A stretch of DNA of 64,000 nt from Cryptomeria japonica (GCF_030272615.1 NC_081406.1:239064422-239128421); one strand, 5' to 3'. Shown: positions 1 through 12,485, numbered from the stretch's first letter. The notes: generated by a model from the sequence alone, not told the origin. Program-made: numbers and translations.

Positions 1-789
1 GATCCACCATGGGGTTTACTAGAGACACAAGAGAGGCAACACATGCCATCACATCAGCATGTTGATTATCTTTTCGAGGAATGGGCTCCATGGTGTAAGA
101 ATCAAAATTTGTAACAAGGATAAAGCTAGATCTTTATATTGTGATAGCTTGACTTGTTTAGCTTGATAAACTCCTTTCACTTGTCTTATGATTAGTTGAG
201 AATATCCATAAATATGTAGATTTTTCACACTCAACACCAAGGTTTCTTTAATTCCATGTATAAGAGCTTCATATTCAGCAATTTTGTTGGTACATAAGAA
301 ATTGAGATGATATGATAAAGGAATAGGATTCTTTTTAGGAGAAATTAAGACCACCCTTTCCCCTGATCCTGTATGACACTTAGAGCTATCTAAGTAAATT
401 TTTGAAGTCTCATCAACCATAATGGAAATAATGTATTCATCGGGAAAAAGAATCTAGATTAGGTAGGGAGAAGGGTGAAGTATCATCAACTAAATGACCA
501 GTCAACGCTTGACCCTTTATTGCCTTTTGTGAGACAAACTTTAGGTTAGACTCAATCAACATCATAACCCAATTAGCTAAGCATCCGAAAAGATCGGTTT
601 TGAAGAAAATATGTTTAAGAGGATCAAATTTAATGATAACATGAATCTCAACATTCAATAGATAATGCCTCAACTTTTGAGTTGCAAAGACTAAAGCAAG
701 GCACTGTCTTTCTATCGCAGAATATCGGACTTCGTAATCAAGTAGAGTGCGACTTATGTAATAAACCAGGCATTCTCTACTATCCTTAT
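1..789 (-). pseudogene. Element Z: RNase H distal part of a Ty3/gypsy pol (broken)
   Basis: Minus-strand remnant of a gypsy RNase H region. Read from 789 downward, the frame gives the tether and RNase H part (NKDSRECLVYYISRTLLDYE near 789-730, then SAIERQCLALVFATQKLRHYLL and KFDPLKHIF). Then comes the second RNase H-type segment, with NKIAEYEALIHGI and a DSQLI-like YSQLIIRQV (about 49-420). The first part of the same domain lies at 43315-43650, on the far side of element A, so this is the distal half of one gene split by an insertion. The D of DSQLI is Y here and several stops occur, so it is not functional. Integrase and the 3' LTR of Z would lie left of the window. Confidence 0.85.
785..789. 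repeat. TSD of copia element A, left copy (CTTAT)
   Basis: CTTAT directly precedes the TGTTAG terminus of A's left LTR. The identical CTTAT follows A's right terminus at 43315-43319. A perfect 5-bp duplication is the expected signature of integrase-mediated insertion. Confidence 0.9.
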
Positions 790-2456
790 TGTTAGTCCCA
801 ACTAGTGCTGAGAGGGGAGGGGTGAATCAACACTTTACCAGTTTTACACAAATAAAACTTTTTAACTCAAGTCTGCACTAACTTAATATTCATCAATACA
901 AACAAATACTGTAGAAGAATATGCATGCATGAAAAGATACACAGTGACACCAAGATTTATCTTGTGGAAACCAAAATGGGAGAAAAAAACAGTGTGAGTA
1001 GGAACTCACAAAATTTGTACTCTTCTGGAGTATGCCCGGTGAAGAGCCATCCCTATTAGCAGATTGCAAAGACATTGTTAGGTGCCACTTGGTTAAGGGA
1101 TTTTTATTGAAGGCCACTTAGTGCCTTTACCCTGTTAAAGGTAGCCTAGTTAAAGGACTTTGTAACATAAATTAAGACATCACCTGATTAAGGGATTTTA
1201 CAAAGGGACCTGTTAAAGTCCACCCGGTTAAGGGATTTGAGTTGCAATGGTTAGAAAGCAATAGAAAGATGATCTACTGGAGTAGCTACTAATAGCTTAA
1301 TCAGGTCACAATGAAAATCATACTCTATCTTCACTAGTTGTGTTTTCTCTGCACAACACTGGTTTTCTGCTTATACCTTCATCTCTGCACTCTGTCGGTC
1401 CTCTAACCCTCGGCTCTGCACTCTACCGGTCCTTTGACCTTCGGCTCTACACTCTGTCAGTCCTTTGATCCTTGTCTCTGCACTCTGTTGGTCCTCTGAC
1501 CCTCATCTTTGCACTCTGCTGGTTCGCTTCATACACTCTTTTCTCTGCTAAATCTTTTAGCACTTCCCCTCACTCTACTCTACACTTTGGATCGCCTTTC
1601 ATAGGATCTTCTCTTTGCAAATTTTATGATCAAGAATTTTTGAATGAACTCAAAAATACTTTATACACTCTCTGCTACCATCTTTAGATGTTTCCTTAAT
1701 CAATGCAATCATATATTTCGATGGATTTCAAATTCAAAATCTCTCGCTCTTTCTTTGCACACCCTGCAATAATTCCTCCAACTACTCTATTGAATTTGCC
1801 ATCATATCCCCCAAAAATAGTGACTTCTGGTTGAGTCCAGTCTTTAAAATGTGAATCAAAAAATTTCGTAGGTAATCATGGCCTAATTGCATGATGACTA
1901 AAGTTGACTTCACCAACCTTTAGTTTGGCATAGATACAAACTCACCAACTCACCTTTTTCCACCACAACTAAATAATTGATCATCACTTCAATATTTTGG
2001 GAAAACACCTATCTTCCTTCTGCTTCACCGGTCTACCATTATACCAATGCGCTCTTCATTGCCAGTTTATTCTTTGATGTTGGTTTGCAGTGCTTCTATC
2101 AAGTCTCTTCTCCTGTTTACCAATGAGGTTCTAGTTTGCATACAACCTCAAGCCTTCTTGCCCAAGTCACCTTCGATGACTTCATTATCATCAAAACGAC
2201 CAACCTAAAGATTTGACCTCAACATCGATCTTCTTGAGTGACAAACTAGTTAGCTTAGTCTATCTTCTCTTGAGCTAATTGAACCTTGATCACTTGTCTC
2301 TTATGCTGCTTCCATATTGTTTACAAGTCATCACCTTTTCTACTAGGATACAGGTCACTCCATCGGTACCATTCCACTAGTCAATGTTAGACATCAATGA
2401 CAAATCTCAACATATATACTAGTTCTCTGGATTAACCAATTTTTAAAATGCCAACA
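790..2456 (-). repeat. Element A, left (3') LTR
   Basis: On the plus strand it starts TGTTAGTCCCAACT and ends ATGCCAACA, the same ends as the right copy at 41667-43314. Shared internal landmarks are the C-rich hairpin motif near the start, a series of short repeats around GGTTAAGGGATT (about 1080-1260), and a 31-bp tandem array rich in CTCTGCACTCTG (about 1383-1530). The minus-strand orientation follows from the PBS at the other LTR and the polypurine tract here. Confidence 0.88.
1383..1530. repeat. 31-bp tandem repeats within A's LTR (about 5 copies)
   Basis: Five degenerate copies of a unit beginning CTCTGCACTCTGTCGGTCC, spaced about 31 bp apart. The corresponding array in the other LTR is at about 42260-42405, with different substitutions. 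The array was therefore part of the element when it inserted. Confidence 0.75.
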
Positions 2457-2470
2457 ATCTCCCCCTTTGG
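2457..2470 (-). other. Polypurine tract of element A
   Basis: ATCTCCCCCTTTGG on the plus strand, that is CCAAAGGGGGAGAT on the coding strand, directly abuts the LTR terminus at 2456. Element D has the same tract next to its left LTR (7297-7310). This is the expected start point for plus-strand DNA synthesis. Confidence 0.8.
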
Positions 2471-2764
2471 CATTGATGGCAAAACTTGAGAATCTGTCTT
2501 ATCATTTTCTCCTGTATATACTTCTGCTCTGAGTAATGAATATCTCCCCCTGACACTGGCAATACTATGTTTTAGCAACTTCAGCTCGACACTATAATTA
2601 TATCTCCCCCTTTGACAACAATGCCAAAGATTTATTTCAGTACACTTACAAGACTTCTCCCCATAACCGAAGTAATCCACACTTATCAATCTAGTCTTAG
2701 AAGTTTTTTTTTAAAGAAATCGTACTAGATTGATATAGAGTCCCTTTTCACTTATTTTAATGTA

Positions 2765-3401
2765 GGTAGGGGCATTACCCCAAGCTTACCTATGAGGTAT
2801 TCAAAGTGATCCTTCTGTAGTGGCTTGGTGAAGATATCAACCACCTTCTCTTTTGTTGGTATATACTCCAACCTTACTTCCTTTTCTTGAGCCTGTTCCC
2901 TGAGGTAGTGATATTAGACATCTATATGCTTTGTCTTGGAATGCATCACTAGATTCTTGGATATGTTGATGGCACTGGTGTTGTCATAGTGAATCACTAC
3001 CAGTTCAGTCACCTTTTCTTGGATAACTTCCAATAATTGCTTGATTCACATTACCTGTGTGCAGTTGATTGCAACAACCATATACTCTGCCTCAGCTATG
3101 GATTGAGAGATGCAATTCTTTTTCTTGCTTGTCCTTGACATAATTTTGTCTCCAAGAAAGAATCTACCTCCATTGATGCTCTTTCTATCATCAATGTTTC
3201 CTGCCCAGTCATCATCAATGAAGACACTTAGGTTGAAATCACCCTTGTGTGGACACCAGAGGCTATACTCATCAGTCCAACAACTTGTGCTATATCCGAT
3301 TTGCTGTGTACTGTATAATGCAACTTACCGATCATGGATCGGTAAAGTGTCTCATTTACTTCATGAGCCTCATCATTTTTGAAGAGTTTGCAACCTGTAA
3401 T
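2765..3401 (-). pseudogene. Element A: RT tail and copia RNase H (broken)
   Basis: Minus-strand copia pol end. Reading leftward from 3401: TGCKLFKNDEAHEVNETLYR and [12 protein letters not shown] (the conserved copia RT tail), then FIDDDWAGNIDDRKSINGG, ISQSIAEAEY, HYDNTSAINISKN, KTKHIDV and VDIFTKPL. These are copia RNase H landmarks with the acidic D, E and D residues. The FTDADW-type motif reads FIDDDW here. Stops lie at several sites, for example before IKQLLEV. The upstream part of the same polyprotein ends at 38220, beyond element B. The stretch 2471-2764 is a noncoding 3' region. Confidence 0.85.
3397..3401. repeat. TSD of gypsy element B, left copy (GTAAT)
   Basis: GTAAT precedes the TGTACTTAGG terminus of B. 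GTAAG (38220-38224) follows B's right terminus. Four of five bases match. Removing B and one TSD brings A's coding frame back together at the conserved RT tail, which independently supports these ends. Confidence 0.75.
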
Positions 3402-4020
3402 TGTACTTAGGCAGTAAATAAGCATAAATTGCATAATCAGATATCAAAGAGAGAATCACAACTCTAATCTAATCAATATTATTCCTAAATTACAATGAAA
3501 TAAAGCTAATATCAATTGAATTGAAAGAATAATCTATCTAAGACTCCCTCAATTGACATAGCAAGGCTTCCATTGCTTCTCTCTATTGTTGTTGATGTAG
3601 GTGGCTCTCAGGTGTTGCACTTGATTTCCTGCATAAGATAGACAACAATATTGAAGACTGTGATGCTTTTTGATTCTCAAAATCTAGATTGAAATGAGAA
3701 AATGATGTTGAATTTATATATTTTCAACACAAAGGGGATGAGAAATAGAACTCAAGTGTTGATTGATAGACAACCAAAATTGATTGATCAGTTAACATAG
3801 TTGATTGATTTGTTAACTCATTTGATTGAGTAGTCAACTAGATTGATTGGAGAGTGAATTGAATAGATGGATTAGTAAACTCATTTGATTGATTAGTGAA
3901 TTGAATAGATTAGGGAGATGACTGAATTAATTGATTAGTAAACTCTATGAATAGATGGATTAGTAAACCCCATCAATGACTAGATTTATAATTACGCTAG
4001 GGGTCGAGGTATGTGTGACA
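3402..4020 (-). repeat. Element B, left (3') LTR; inner end uncertain
   Basis: Positions 3402-3950 clearly match 29219-29523 plus 37367-37620, the right LTR on both sides of C. Similarity fades after about 3950. The right copy continues into an AT-rich stretch not found here. A possible inner end is ...GTGTGACA at 4020, which loosely resembles the right copy's end GTGTCTACA. An alternative is near 4920, beside a pyrimidine tract. The left copy is probably rearranged. Confidence 0.6.
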
Positions 4021-6054
4021 TTCACAAGATGAATTCTCCTATCATAGACACCCACTAGATCAATTGCCTCAAAACTTCATTGGTTCAAACCACAAAAAAC
4101 AAACAAATAAAAGGGATCATGCCCATCACAAATCCTCTAGTCACTTTTTGGACATCCTTGAGTAGCTAAAAGCAATGATCTTTGCCAATTTGATAGAAGA
4201 TAAAACCAACTAGAACAAATTGCAGCTACCATACTAATTTCTGTCTTCGTGTGATTGCTTGATGTGGTTTTGATAAATCAGAAGTTTTGGACCCCGTTTA
4301 AGACCGACCTATCTGGTTTCGAGTGTACTGATTCTGTTTAAGACAAGATCTTGATCACATTGATAGTTTGATAGTGATTCCATAGATTAGATAGTTGATC
4401 AGGTTGATTGTAGATGTTTTGACAAGATAGTTGTATCCTTTGTTTAACTTCATGCAAAGTGTTTACTAGATAACTTCTAGGATATTTGATTCTTGCGAGA
4501 CATGTTTATTGCAACTTTTTGATGGTTTTGGATTTTTTCTGTATCATTTTTGATTTTTTTGTATTATTTCAAAATCATTTCTATTTTTTTTGGGATTTTG
4601 TTTGTATGTTTAGAATTGTTTTTGCTTTTTTTATTTGAATGTTTAGAAGTTTTTTTTTTTTTGGATTTTTATTTGAATGTTTAGAACTTTATTAGGACTT
4701 TTATTTGAATGTTTTGAATTTTTTCAAGACTTTTATCTGAATGTTTAGAATTTTTTCAGGACTTTTATCTGAATGTTTAGAGTTTTTTCAAGACTTTTGT
4801 TTGAATGTTTTGAATTTTTTCAGGACTTTTATCTGAATTTTTTGAATTATTTTAGGACTTTTATCTGAATATTTTGAATTTTATCAAGATCATTTTTTAT
4901 TTTTAGGATTTTTTTAGTTATGCCCCCAAGTGTAGACCTATGATAATGATATGCAATATGTATGTGGGGACAATGAATTTTCAATATGAATTTTGTAGGA
5001 TGTATGAACAACATGCAGTTCTTATTTGAACAAGTATGAGTGTGTATCTTTCATTCTGAAATGCACTAATTGGATTAAAAGGTGAGAAACATTTCAGAGA
5101 CAGGAGTTCAATCCATTCTCAAAAAGACTTTGGCCATCCAATTTAACACACCTTGTAACCAAGATTTATGAATGGAGGCACGAAAAACTACTCCATCAAT
5201 TCTTGAAACTTTGATCTTTCTTTTGCCCATGTGTGTGCAATTTAGTTTATTCTAACTCTTATAACCATCAAAGACCCTTGGAATCCTATGTTGCTATCTA
5301 CATGAGTTATTCTGATTGCAAAAGCAACCTGGATAGAGCCTCCCTACCAACAAGCTTTTAGGGCTTCGTCGAGGTTATGCACTATAATCTCTCAGACATT
5401 GCTCCATTTCCAGTAGGCATCCATAGCCTTGATGGAGTTATTTGCATGTTCCCATAGTCAAGCTTCTTTTTGTCGCACTTATATGCGTGCTATTTCAATA
5501 ATATATCATTCATTTTTTATTTATTTTTGCCTTGAGATTGACATAACACTTTTTTCTTTTATTTTCTTGCCTTGACTTGTCAGTAATGAAACCTACTTGG
5601 GTATGACAATTACAATGGCACTAAAGTAGAACATTGGATTTTTCACTAGCCACATGACCAACTAGGTATCAGTAATGACTTAGAGTTTTTTGATTAATGT
5701 GTGAGATATAACAATTGATAAATTTTGGTTGACAAGACTAGAGAAGGAAACCTCTACCCACCCAAGGATAAAGCATAATCTCAACATGACATTGAAGATG
5801 AATGACTTGAAGACTTCCTAAAGACTTCATGAATAGATATCTAGGAAATGAGACAACCTTCATTCCTTTTATTGCAAGCAGGTGAATGACTCAGACAATC
5901 ACCATGTTTTATTGATGCAACTATATGAGAAAGGGATAATGCAATGCGATAAAGAAATATGCAAATGTAGTACTAAAAATTGAAATGAACCCACCCTTAG
6001 ATGTAATATATTTTTAGGTGCATGTTGTAGATGGGATTAGGGAGTGGATCTCCC
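4021..6054. other. B 3' noncoding region with T-rich repeats
   Basis: No gene or domain is recognisable. Positions about 4590-4900 hold a degenerate tandem repeat of about 27-35 bp built on GGACTTTTATCTGAATGTTT followed by T runs. TGCCCCCAAGTG at 4921-4932 resembles the complement of a polypurine tract, like the one beside C's LTR, and may mark B's real LTR boundary. I see nothing in 4940-6054. Confidence 0.5.
6050..6054. repeat. TSD of copia element D, left copy (CTCCC)
   Basis: CTCCC lies immediately left of D. The partner CTCAC is at 20323-20327, a four-of-five match. The right flank reads straight into B's integrase C-terminus, which supports the junction. Confidence 0.6.
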
Positions 6055-7296
6055 TATTAGGATAACTAGTGAACAACTGAGAGGTGGGGGGGTGGTGAAT
6101 CAGTTGTTAACAGATTATATCAATTAATCCACTTTACAACCTTAAATCGGAGCACATAAACATTAAATATTGGAATAGCAGAAATAGGTACTGGTAGAAA
6201 CAGATACCGGTAAACAATGCAACCATACCACATAATACCATGATTTGTATGTGGAAAACTCGATAAAGTGAAAAACCATGGTGGGAAGCCTACCCACAGC
6301 TAGATGATACTTCTGCAGAAAGTATGTGATACAATGAGGGGCCCGCACATGCAGGAAGGCACACTGCCTAGAGTGTGTTGCTCATCACAAAAGAGTCTCA
6401 CTGACTACAGAGAGGTTAAAACCACCTCAAGATAATTGGACAACAATCCAATAAAATGATTTGTCAGAGATAGAATCTACCATGCCTGATTACAATCTTG
6501 GTTAAGCTCACTACTGGAGGCCTTTGACCTCTTACATAAACCCAATTTGATCTTAAACAATCGACCTAATCCTATGCTTGAATGATATTATAATATTTAC
6601 ACATTACACTCCCATGACTTGTCCGTTACCATGCCATGTCCATGATCTACAATGAGATCTTACATCAATTTATACAAAGCCTAAGGCCTAAACCAATTAG
6701 GTCGGTCACCTAAAAGATATTAAAATAAGATCATTACATTCATATTACAATGATATTCCATGTCAGCTTTAGATCAAAACAACATTAACCAATTCATAAA
6801 TCATCCCAGTGACGTATAGAGATTAACATGATATCGGTGTATAACCTAGATAGGCATACGACCTATTCAAGGTCCACCACACAAAAGCAATGTCTCGACC
6901 TGGTTTAAGGCATGATCAAAGATCACCTTCTGCATCCTAGAAAATACACCAACACCACTTATGCATCCTGTCAAAGATTCTTAATTAAAGCTTTGCTGGT
7001 AAAACCTTAAACCTATGTCGGTAAGGGTTTACTAGAGCGTATGATAGCATTCAATCACCAAGTCAATACCATCTGACCAAGACATTCTCTAGAAGCATGT
7101 AACACATATAAGAAAACATATTCCATTGATCCAAACATGTCGAAAGTGTGCAACAGATAGTCCCTGCTGCTAGTAACACTAGATCTTCTGCAGGTAACCA
7201 AAACTTGTCTACCGGTAACCAACCATAACAACTAGTGTTGACATCAATGACAAAATATCAATGCAACACATAATCAATCCTTCCATATTGCCAACA
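6055..7296 (-). repeat. Element D, left (3') LTR
   Basis: Starts TATTAGGATAACTAGTGAAC, against TGTAAGTATAACCGGTGAAC in the right copy, so the usual terminal TG has become TA. Ends TATTGCCAACA. The match to 11848-12485 plus 19670-20322 is clear throughout, and this copy supplies the uninterrupted sequence across E's insertion site. Confidence 0.85.
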
Positions 7297-7310
7297 ATCT
7301 CCCCCTTTGG
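7297..7310 (-). other. Polypurine tract of element D
   Basis: ATCTCCCCCTTTGG on the plus strand, directly beside the LTR end at 7296 and identical to A's tract at 2457-2470. A second CTCCCCCTTTGACATCAATG run lies at about 7471-7490 and may be a duplicate or central tract. Confidence 0.8.
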
Positions 7311-7639
7311 CATTGATGGCAACACTAGATGTGAAAAATATCTAAGTACCAAGAAATGCCAAACAAGTCTCCCCCAATGGAAGATAACCAAAAAAATCCC
7401 CCTATGAATAATATCTTTGTATAGCTTTAAAAAAAAACTCCTTAAGTTTTCTTTTTCACATCAATATCTCTCCCCCTTTGACATCAATGCCAGAGATATG
7501 ACATAGATATCAAAATTCTGTGAATCTCAAATTTGACTACTCCCCCTGAGTAGTAGCACCACTCATCAGTGCTGAAATGAATAGTATCTCTGATAATGCA
7601 TGTTGGACTGATGCCAAACTACATCAATCAAGTCTCTAC

Positions 7640-9333
7640 CAGAGGGGCAGAAACTCCTAACGTGTCTCTCAAATACTCAAATGATTTTTTAGACAACGGT
7701 TTAGTGAATATATCTGCAATCTACTCTTTATTGTTCACATAAACCAATTTGATTTCCTTGTCCTTCAAAAAGTTATACTTTATTGATATGTGCTTAGTCT
7801 TAGATTGAAATACCAGATTCTTAGACATGTCAATAGCTACAGAGTTATCACAGTAGATAACTACTATTTCACTACACTTTACCTTGATATCCTTCAACAT
7901 TTGCTTCATCCATAGAACTTGTGTACATTTAGTTGTTGCTGCAACATATTCAACTTCTGCAATAGATAAAGAAATGCATGACTTTTTTTTCCTGATCCAT
8001 GAAACTAGTTTCTTTCCAAGAAAAAAATCTCCACCGGAAGTTCTCTTCCTGTCATCAGTATCTTCTACCCAATCTGAATCTGTATATGCACATAAAGTGA
8101 AGTTATCATCTCTAGCATACCATAAGCCATATTCAGTTGTTCCTTGTAGATCCTGGAATATCCTCTTTACTGCGCATTCATGATTTTCTCTAGGATTACT
8201 TTGATATCTTGAAACAATACTTACTGCATTCATAATATCTGGTCTAGTTTGAGTTAGATATGACAAGCCACCAATCATAGACTTATACCTTATTGAATTT
8301 ACTGGTGCAGATGTATCTTTGATAGATAATTTCTCACTTGTCACCATAGGAGTACTTACCGATTTGGAATTATCCATACCAAACTTCTTCAAAAATTCCC
8401 TTAGATACTTTGTTTGACAGATAAAGATGCCTTTGTCAGTTTGGGTAATCAACAAACCTAAGAAAAATTTCATTTCACCAATCATGGACATTTCAAATTC
8501 ATTCTTCATGTTGTTAGCAAATTCCATGCACAATTTATCTTCTCATCCAAAAATGATATCATCAACAAGTACTTCAATAATCAGAACATCATCATTAGTA
8601 ATCTTGTAATATAAATTAGTGTCAGCACTACCTTTAGTAAAACCAAGCTTCAAAATATATTTATCCAACCTTGCATACCAAGCTTTAGGAGCTTGTTTCA
8701 ATCCATATAATGCTTTCTTTAACCTACAAACCATATCCTTATCATCAGTTAGTGAAAAACCATCAGGCTGCTCAATGTATACCTCTTCTTCAAGTTCACG
8801 ATTTAAAAATGCACATTTAACATCCATTTGATAAACCTTATAGTTCTTATAAGCTGCATAGGCAATAGTCTAACAACTTCAATTCTAGCTATAGGTGCAA
8901 ATGTCTCACCATAACAAATTCCTTCCTTTTGAGAATATCCTTTACAAACCAGTCTAGCCTTGTTTCTTATAACTTGACCATCCTCATTTAGTTTATTTCT
9001 AAAAACCCATTTAGTTCCAATAACATTTTTATTTTTAGGCCGGGGAACTAAAGTCCAAGTCTCATTCTTCTCTATCGGATCTATTTCATCTTCCATAGCC
9101 TTTAACCAATGTTTATCTTTACAAGCTTCAATAATAGATGCTGATTCAACTTGAGAAATGAAATATACCTCTTCATTTGCCAATCTTCTTGACATAACTC
9201 CCTTGTTACCATATCCAATGATTTGATATTCAAAATGATTTAATCTTACATACCTTGGAGTCTTCTGAACTTCAAGCTCACTGATCTGATAATCAGTCAT
9301 AGTTAAGTTTTTAGAATTTGTCAGTGTAACCAT
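7640..9333 (-). pseudogene. Element D: copia reverse transcriptase and RNase H
   Basis: Minus strand. 9333-8803 holds the RT N-terminus ([53 protein letters not shown]). A frameshift near 8830 leads to the [20 protein letters not shown] segment and the catalytic VDDIIFG (8827-8543). After a stop, 8533-7721 carries the RT tail and RNase H (AYTDSDWVEDTDDRKRTSGG, SLSIAEVEYVAA, YCDNSVAIDMSKN, KTKHISIKY). The frame then continues past a TAG at the normal Q position to TDIFTKPL-like IADIFTKPLSKKS, ending near 7640. The domain set is complete, but one frameshift and two or more stops make it inactive as it stands. Confidence 0.9.
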
Positions 9334-9342
9334 CTCAGTGTC

Positions 9343-10700
9343 CTATATTGGTTGAGGTATTGTCGGTTTAGTTATGATCATTTTCACCGCCGGTTCCCTG
9401 TCATATGATATAGGTTGATTTTTGTATTGCTCATCCACTTTCACATTTGTGCTTTCCACAATTTTTTGCAATCTTTTGTTATAACATCTATATGCTTTGC
9501 TTTGATTAGAATAACCAAGAAATATTCCTTCATCACATCTAGGATCAAACTTCCCAAATGAATCATCCTTTTTGATATAGCATTTACTTCCAAAAATTCT
9601 GAAATATTTAACAGTAGGTGTATGTCCAAACCATAATTCATAAGGAGTCTTACCGGTTTCACCTTTGATGTGAACTCTGTTGAATGTGTAAACTATTGTA
9701 CTTACGACTTCTCTCCAGTAGATGTGAGGCAATTTGGCTTCCATCATCATGGTTCTTGTTGCATCCAAAATGGTTCGGTTCTTTTTTTCCACTACTCCAT
9801 TCTGCTAAGGAGTCCTAGGTGTAGATAACTATTTCCTAATTCCATTTATCTCACAATAACTATTAAATTCATGAGAAGTGAACTCACCACCTTGATCTGA
9901 TCTTAGACATTTTATTTTCAGTCCAGTTTCAGTTTCTACTTTTTCTTTAAATAACTTGAATTTCTTAAAAGCTTTAGAATTATCCCTAAGAAAAGTCACC
10001 CACATTATTCTAGAATAATCATCAATTATTAGCATGAAGTACCTATCACCTTGAAATCTTCTAGTCCTTGCTGGACCATATAAGTCAGTATGAATCAAAT
10101 CAAGAACATCATTAGATTTATCTTGTATGCTCTTAAAATCAGTTCTAACTTGCTTTCCCAATTGACATTCCTTACATACCGGATTATGAGGCTTCATAAT
10201 CTTAGGTATATCTCTAACTGCCTTTGTTGAACTAATCTTGACAATGCAATCAAAATTAACATGACACAACCTTTTATGCCATAACCAACTCTCATCAATA
10301 TGAGCAATCAGACATGTCTTATTACCGGTGTTCAGGTGAAAGATATTACCTCCAGTCTGAGTACCGGTAGCAATCTCCAAACCAATCTTGTTAATGATTT
10401 TGCATTTCCTATCCTTAAAATGAAGTTGGAATCCTTTGTCCACCAATTGACCAACACTCAAAAGATTATGCTTTAAACCTTCTACATAATAGACATTGTC
10501 ACTATTATGCTTACCATCTAGAGAAATAGTACCTCTACCTCTGATCATACATGCTTTGTTATCTCCAAATCTTACTTGACCACCATTGTATTCATGCAGG
10601 GACAAAATTTTTCTTTTATCTCCAGTCATATGATGTGAGCATCCACTATCAATTGCCCATTTATCCTTGTATTCAACTTTTTTTGCCAAGGCCTTTTCTT
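9343..10700 (-). pseudogene. Element D: copia protease and integrase
   Basis: The segment 11259-9829 carries the protease motif WAIDSGCSHHMTGDK (catalytic D at residue 204). Next is the pre-integrase/zinc region with WHKRLCH and VCKECQLGK (H328, H333, C362, C365), then the integrase core with TDLYGP (D392) and SDQGGEF (D455). Two stops interrupt the region just after (before LSTP and at a normal Q before QNGVVEKKNRT). That region carries the third acidic residue (E in VVEKKNR). 9792-9343 is the integrase C-terminal part (KTPYELWFGHTP, GYSNQSKAYRCYN). All catalytic residues are present, so the stops are the main damage. Confidence 0.9.
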
Positions 10701-10849
10701 CATTCTTGATAGCCGGTTCCGGTTCATCTTCCTTTAGGGCATAGAACACCCATTCCTTTCCATTACCGGATCCACTAGCCGAGTCTTCTGCTGGTTTATC
10801 CTCACAGTCATCAGTTACTCCTTCCCCATCTGCTATGTAGCATTGTTTA

Positions 10850-11789
10850 TTTCTCTTGAATCTATATCTATTGTGATTAGGCTTATATGATTTTTTAACT
10901 ATTTTTTCAAATCTTGCATTCCTTTCAGGACATCTAGATGCAAAATGACCAATCTTATTACATGCAAAACATTTAAAAGGTGCTTTTCCTTCATACTTAC
11001 TTCCTGTTGGTCCTTTAGGTACTCTTCCAGCAAATAAGGCTTCAAGTTGCTGAAATTCTTCATCCTCTTTCCACATATCTTCTAGTTCTTTTACATATAG
11101 CACTTTCCAATCATTCTTTCTGGTAGATGATGATGATGATGCATGAAAAGAAGGTTCAGATTTTGCAGCTCTAGAAGGTCCAAATTCTTCAAGCTCAAAA
11201 GAAGATAACTTTCCAATCAGAATGTCTCTATTAACTGAGGTGTTTTCCATTGTTCTCAATTAATTAATTGCAGCTGCCTTCATCTTGTAAGCCAGTGGAA
11301 GGGCACTCAAGACTTTGGAAACTATTTCATATTCACCTAGAGATCCTCCACAACATTTAATTCCCATGACAATCTCATTTACTCTTTCCATAAATGTAGC
11401 AATTCTTTCATTGTCATCCATGTTCAGGTTCTCATTTCTCACCCAGTAACCATAAGTTTTGCAATTTTGATAGTAGGGTCACCTTCATTAAGAGTTTGCA
11501 ATTTATCCCACATAACCTTTGCAGATGATTTATCAGTCAATCCCATGATTTTTTGATCAGTAAGCACACACAAGAGGGCTTCTCTAGCTCTAAAATAATT
11601 CTCAATATTTTTATCCAAGTTTGCAGGAGTAGGATTTCCAGATAACGGATCATAAGGTGTGTAACCTTTCTCAGTGATCTCCCAAATATCCTTGCCAAGA
11701 CATCTAAGATGAGTCTCCATTCAGATTTTCCATATCCCATAATTTGTTCCATCAAGCTTAGGGATTTCTCTTCTAAAGATAGTTGCCAT
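10850..11789 (-). pseudogene. Element D: copia Gag with intact zinc knuckle
   Basis: The likely start is the ATG at 11789, giving MATIFRREIPKLDGTNYGIW. A TGA then precedes METHLRCLGKDIW (segment 11720-11439). A frame change follows into 11442-11260 (RIATFMERVNEIVMGIK, LSALPLAYKMKAAAI), then 11259 onward. The CCHC zinc knuckle CFACNKIGHFASRC (residues 97-110 of the 11259 segment, about 10971-10930) is complete, unlike those in A and E. Gag would form the particle and bind the RNA. Confidence 0.85.
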
Positions 11790-11830
11790 AGGATCTACCT
11801 CAAGCGGTTAAGCTTCTGCAAAAGATGACC

Positions 11831-11845
11831 AAAGCTTTGATACCG
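11831..11845 (-). other. Primer-binding site of element D
   Basis: The coding strand reads CGGTATCAAAGCTTT, two bases inside the LTR end at 11848. It resembles TGGTATCAGAGC, the usual PBS complementary to the initiator methionine tRNA 3' end in plant copia elements. The first T has become C. Confidence 0.75.
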
Positions 11846-12480
11846 ATTGTAAGTATAACCGGTGAACAACTGAGAGGGGGGGGGGGGGGGGGGCGCTAAA
11901 TCAGTTGTTAACAGATTATTTCAATTAATACACTTTACAACCTTAAAATAGAGCACATAAACATTAAATACCAGAATAGCAGAAACAATTACTGATAAAC
12001 AATGCTACTCAACAATGAAATAGATAATCAACACAATTCAACCATACCACATAGCACCATGATTTGTATGTGGAAAACTTGGTAAAGGGAAAAACCATGG
12101 TGGGAAGCCTACCCACATTCAGATGATACTTTTGTAGAAAGTATGTGATACAATGAGGGGCCTGCACATGTAGGAAGATACACTGCCTAGAGCACACTAC
12201 TTATTGCAAAAGAGTCCCACTGACTACAGAGAGGTTTAAACCACCTCAAGATAATTGGACAATAATCCAATAGAATGAACTGCTAGAGATAGAATCTACC
12301 ATGCCTGATTATAGTCCCATTTAAGATCACTACCGAAGGCCTTTGACCTCTTACATAAACCCAATTTTATCTTCAATGATCAACCTAATCCTCTGCCTGA
12401 ATGATATTAGAATTTTTGCACATTACACTCCCTTGCCTTGTCCATTACCATGCCATGTCCATGATCTAGAATGAGATCTT

Positions 12481-12485
12481 ACATC
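12481..12485. repeat. TSD of copia element E, left copy (ACATC)
   Basis: ACATC is followed by E. ACATT (19665-19669) follows E. The uninterrupted left LTR of D reads TTACATCAATTTATAC at the same site, so the insertion point is certain to within a base. Confidence 0.8.

Noticed and set aside
7884-8183. Plus-strand ORFs opposite D's RNase H and RT
   Set aside because: They are reverse shadows. The minus strand carries the conserved copia motifs.
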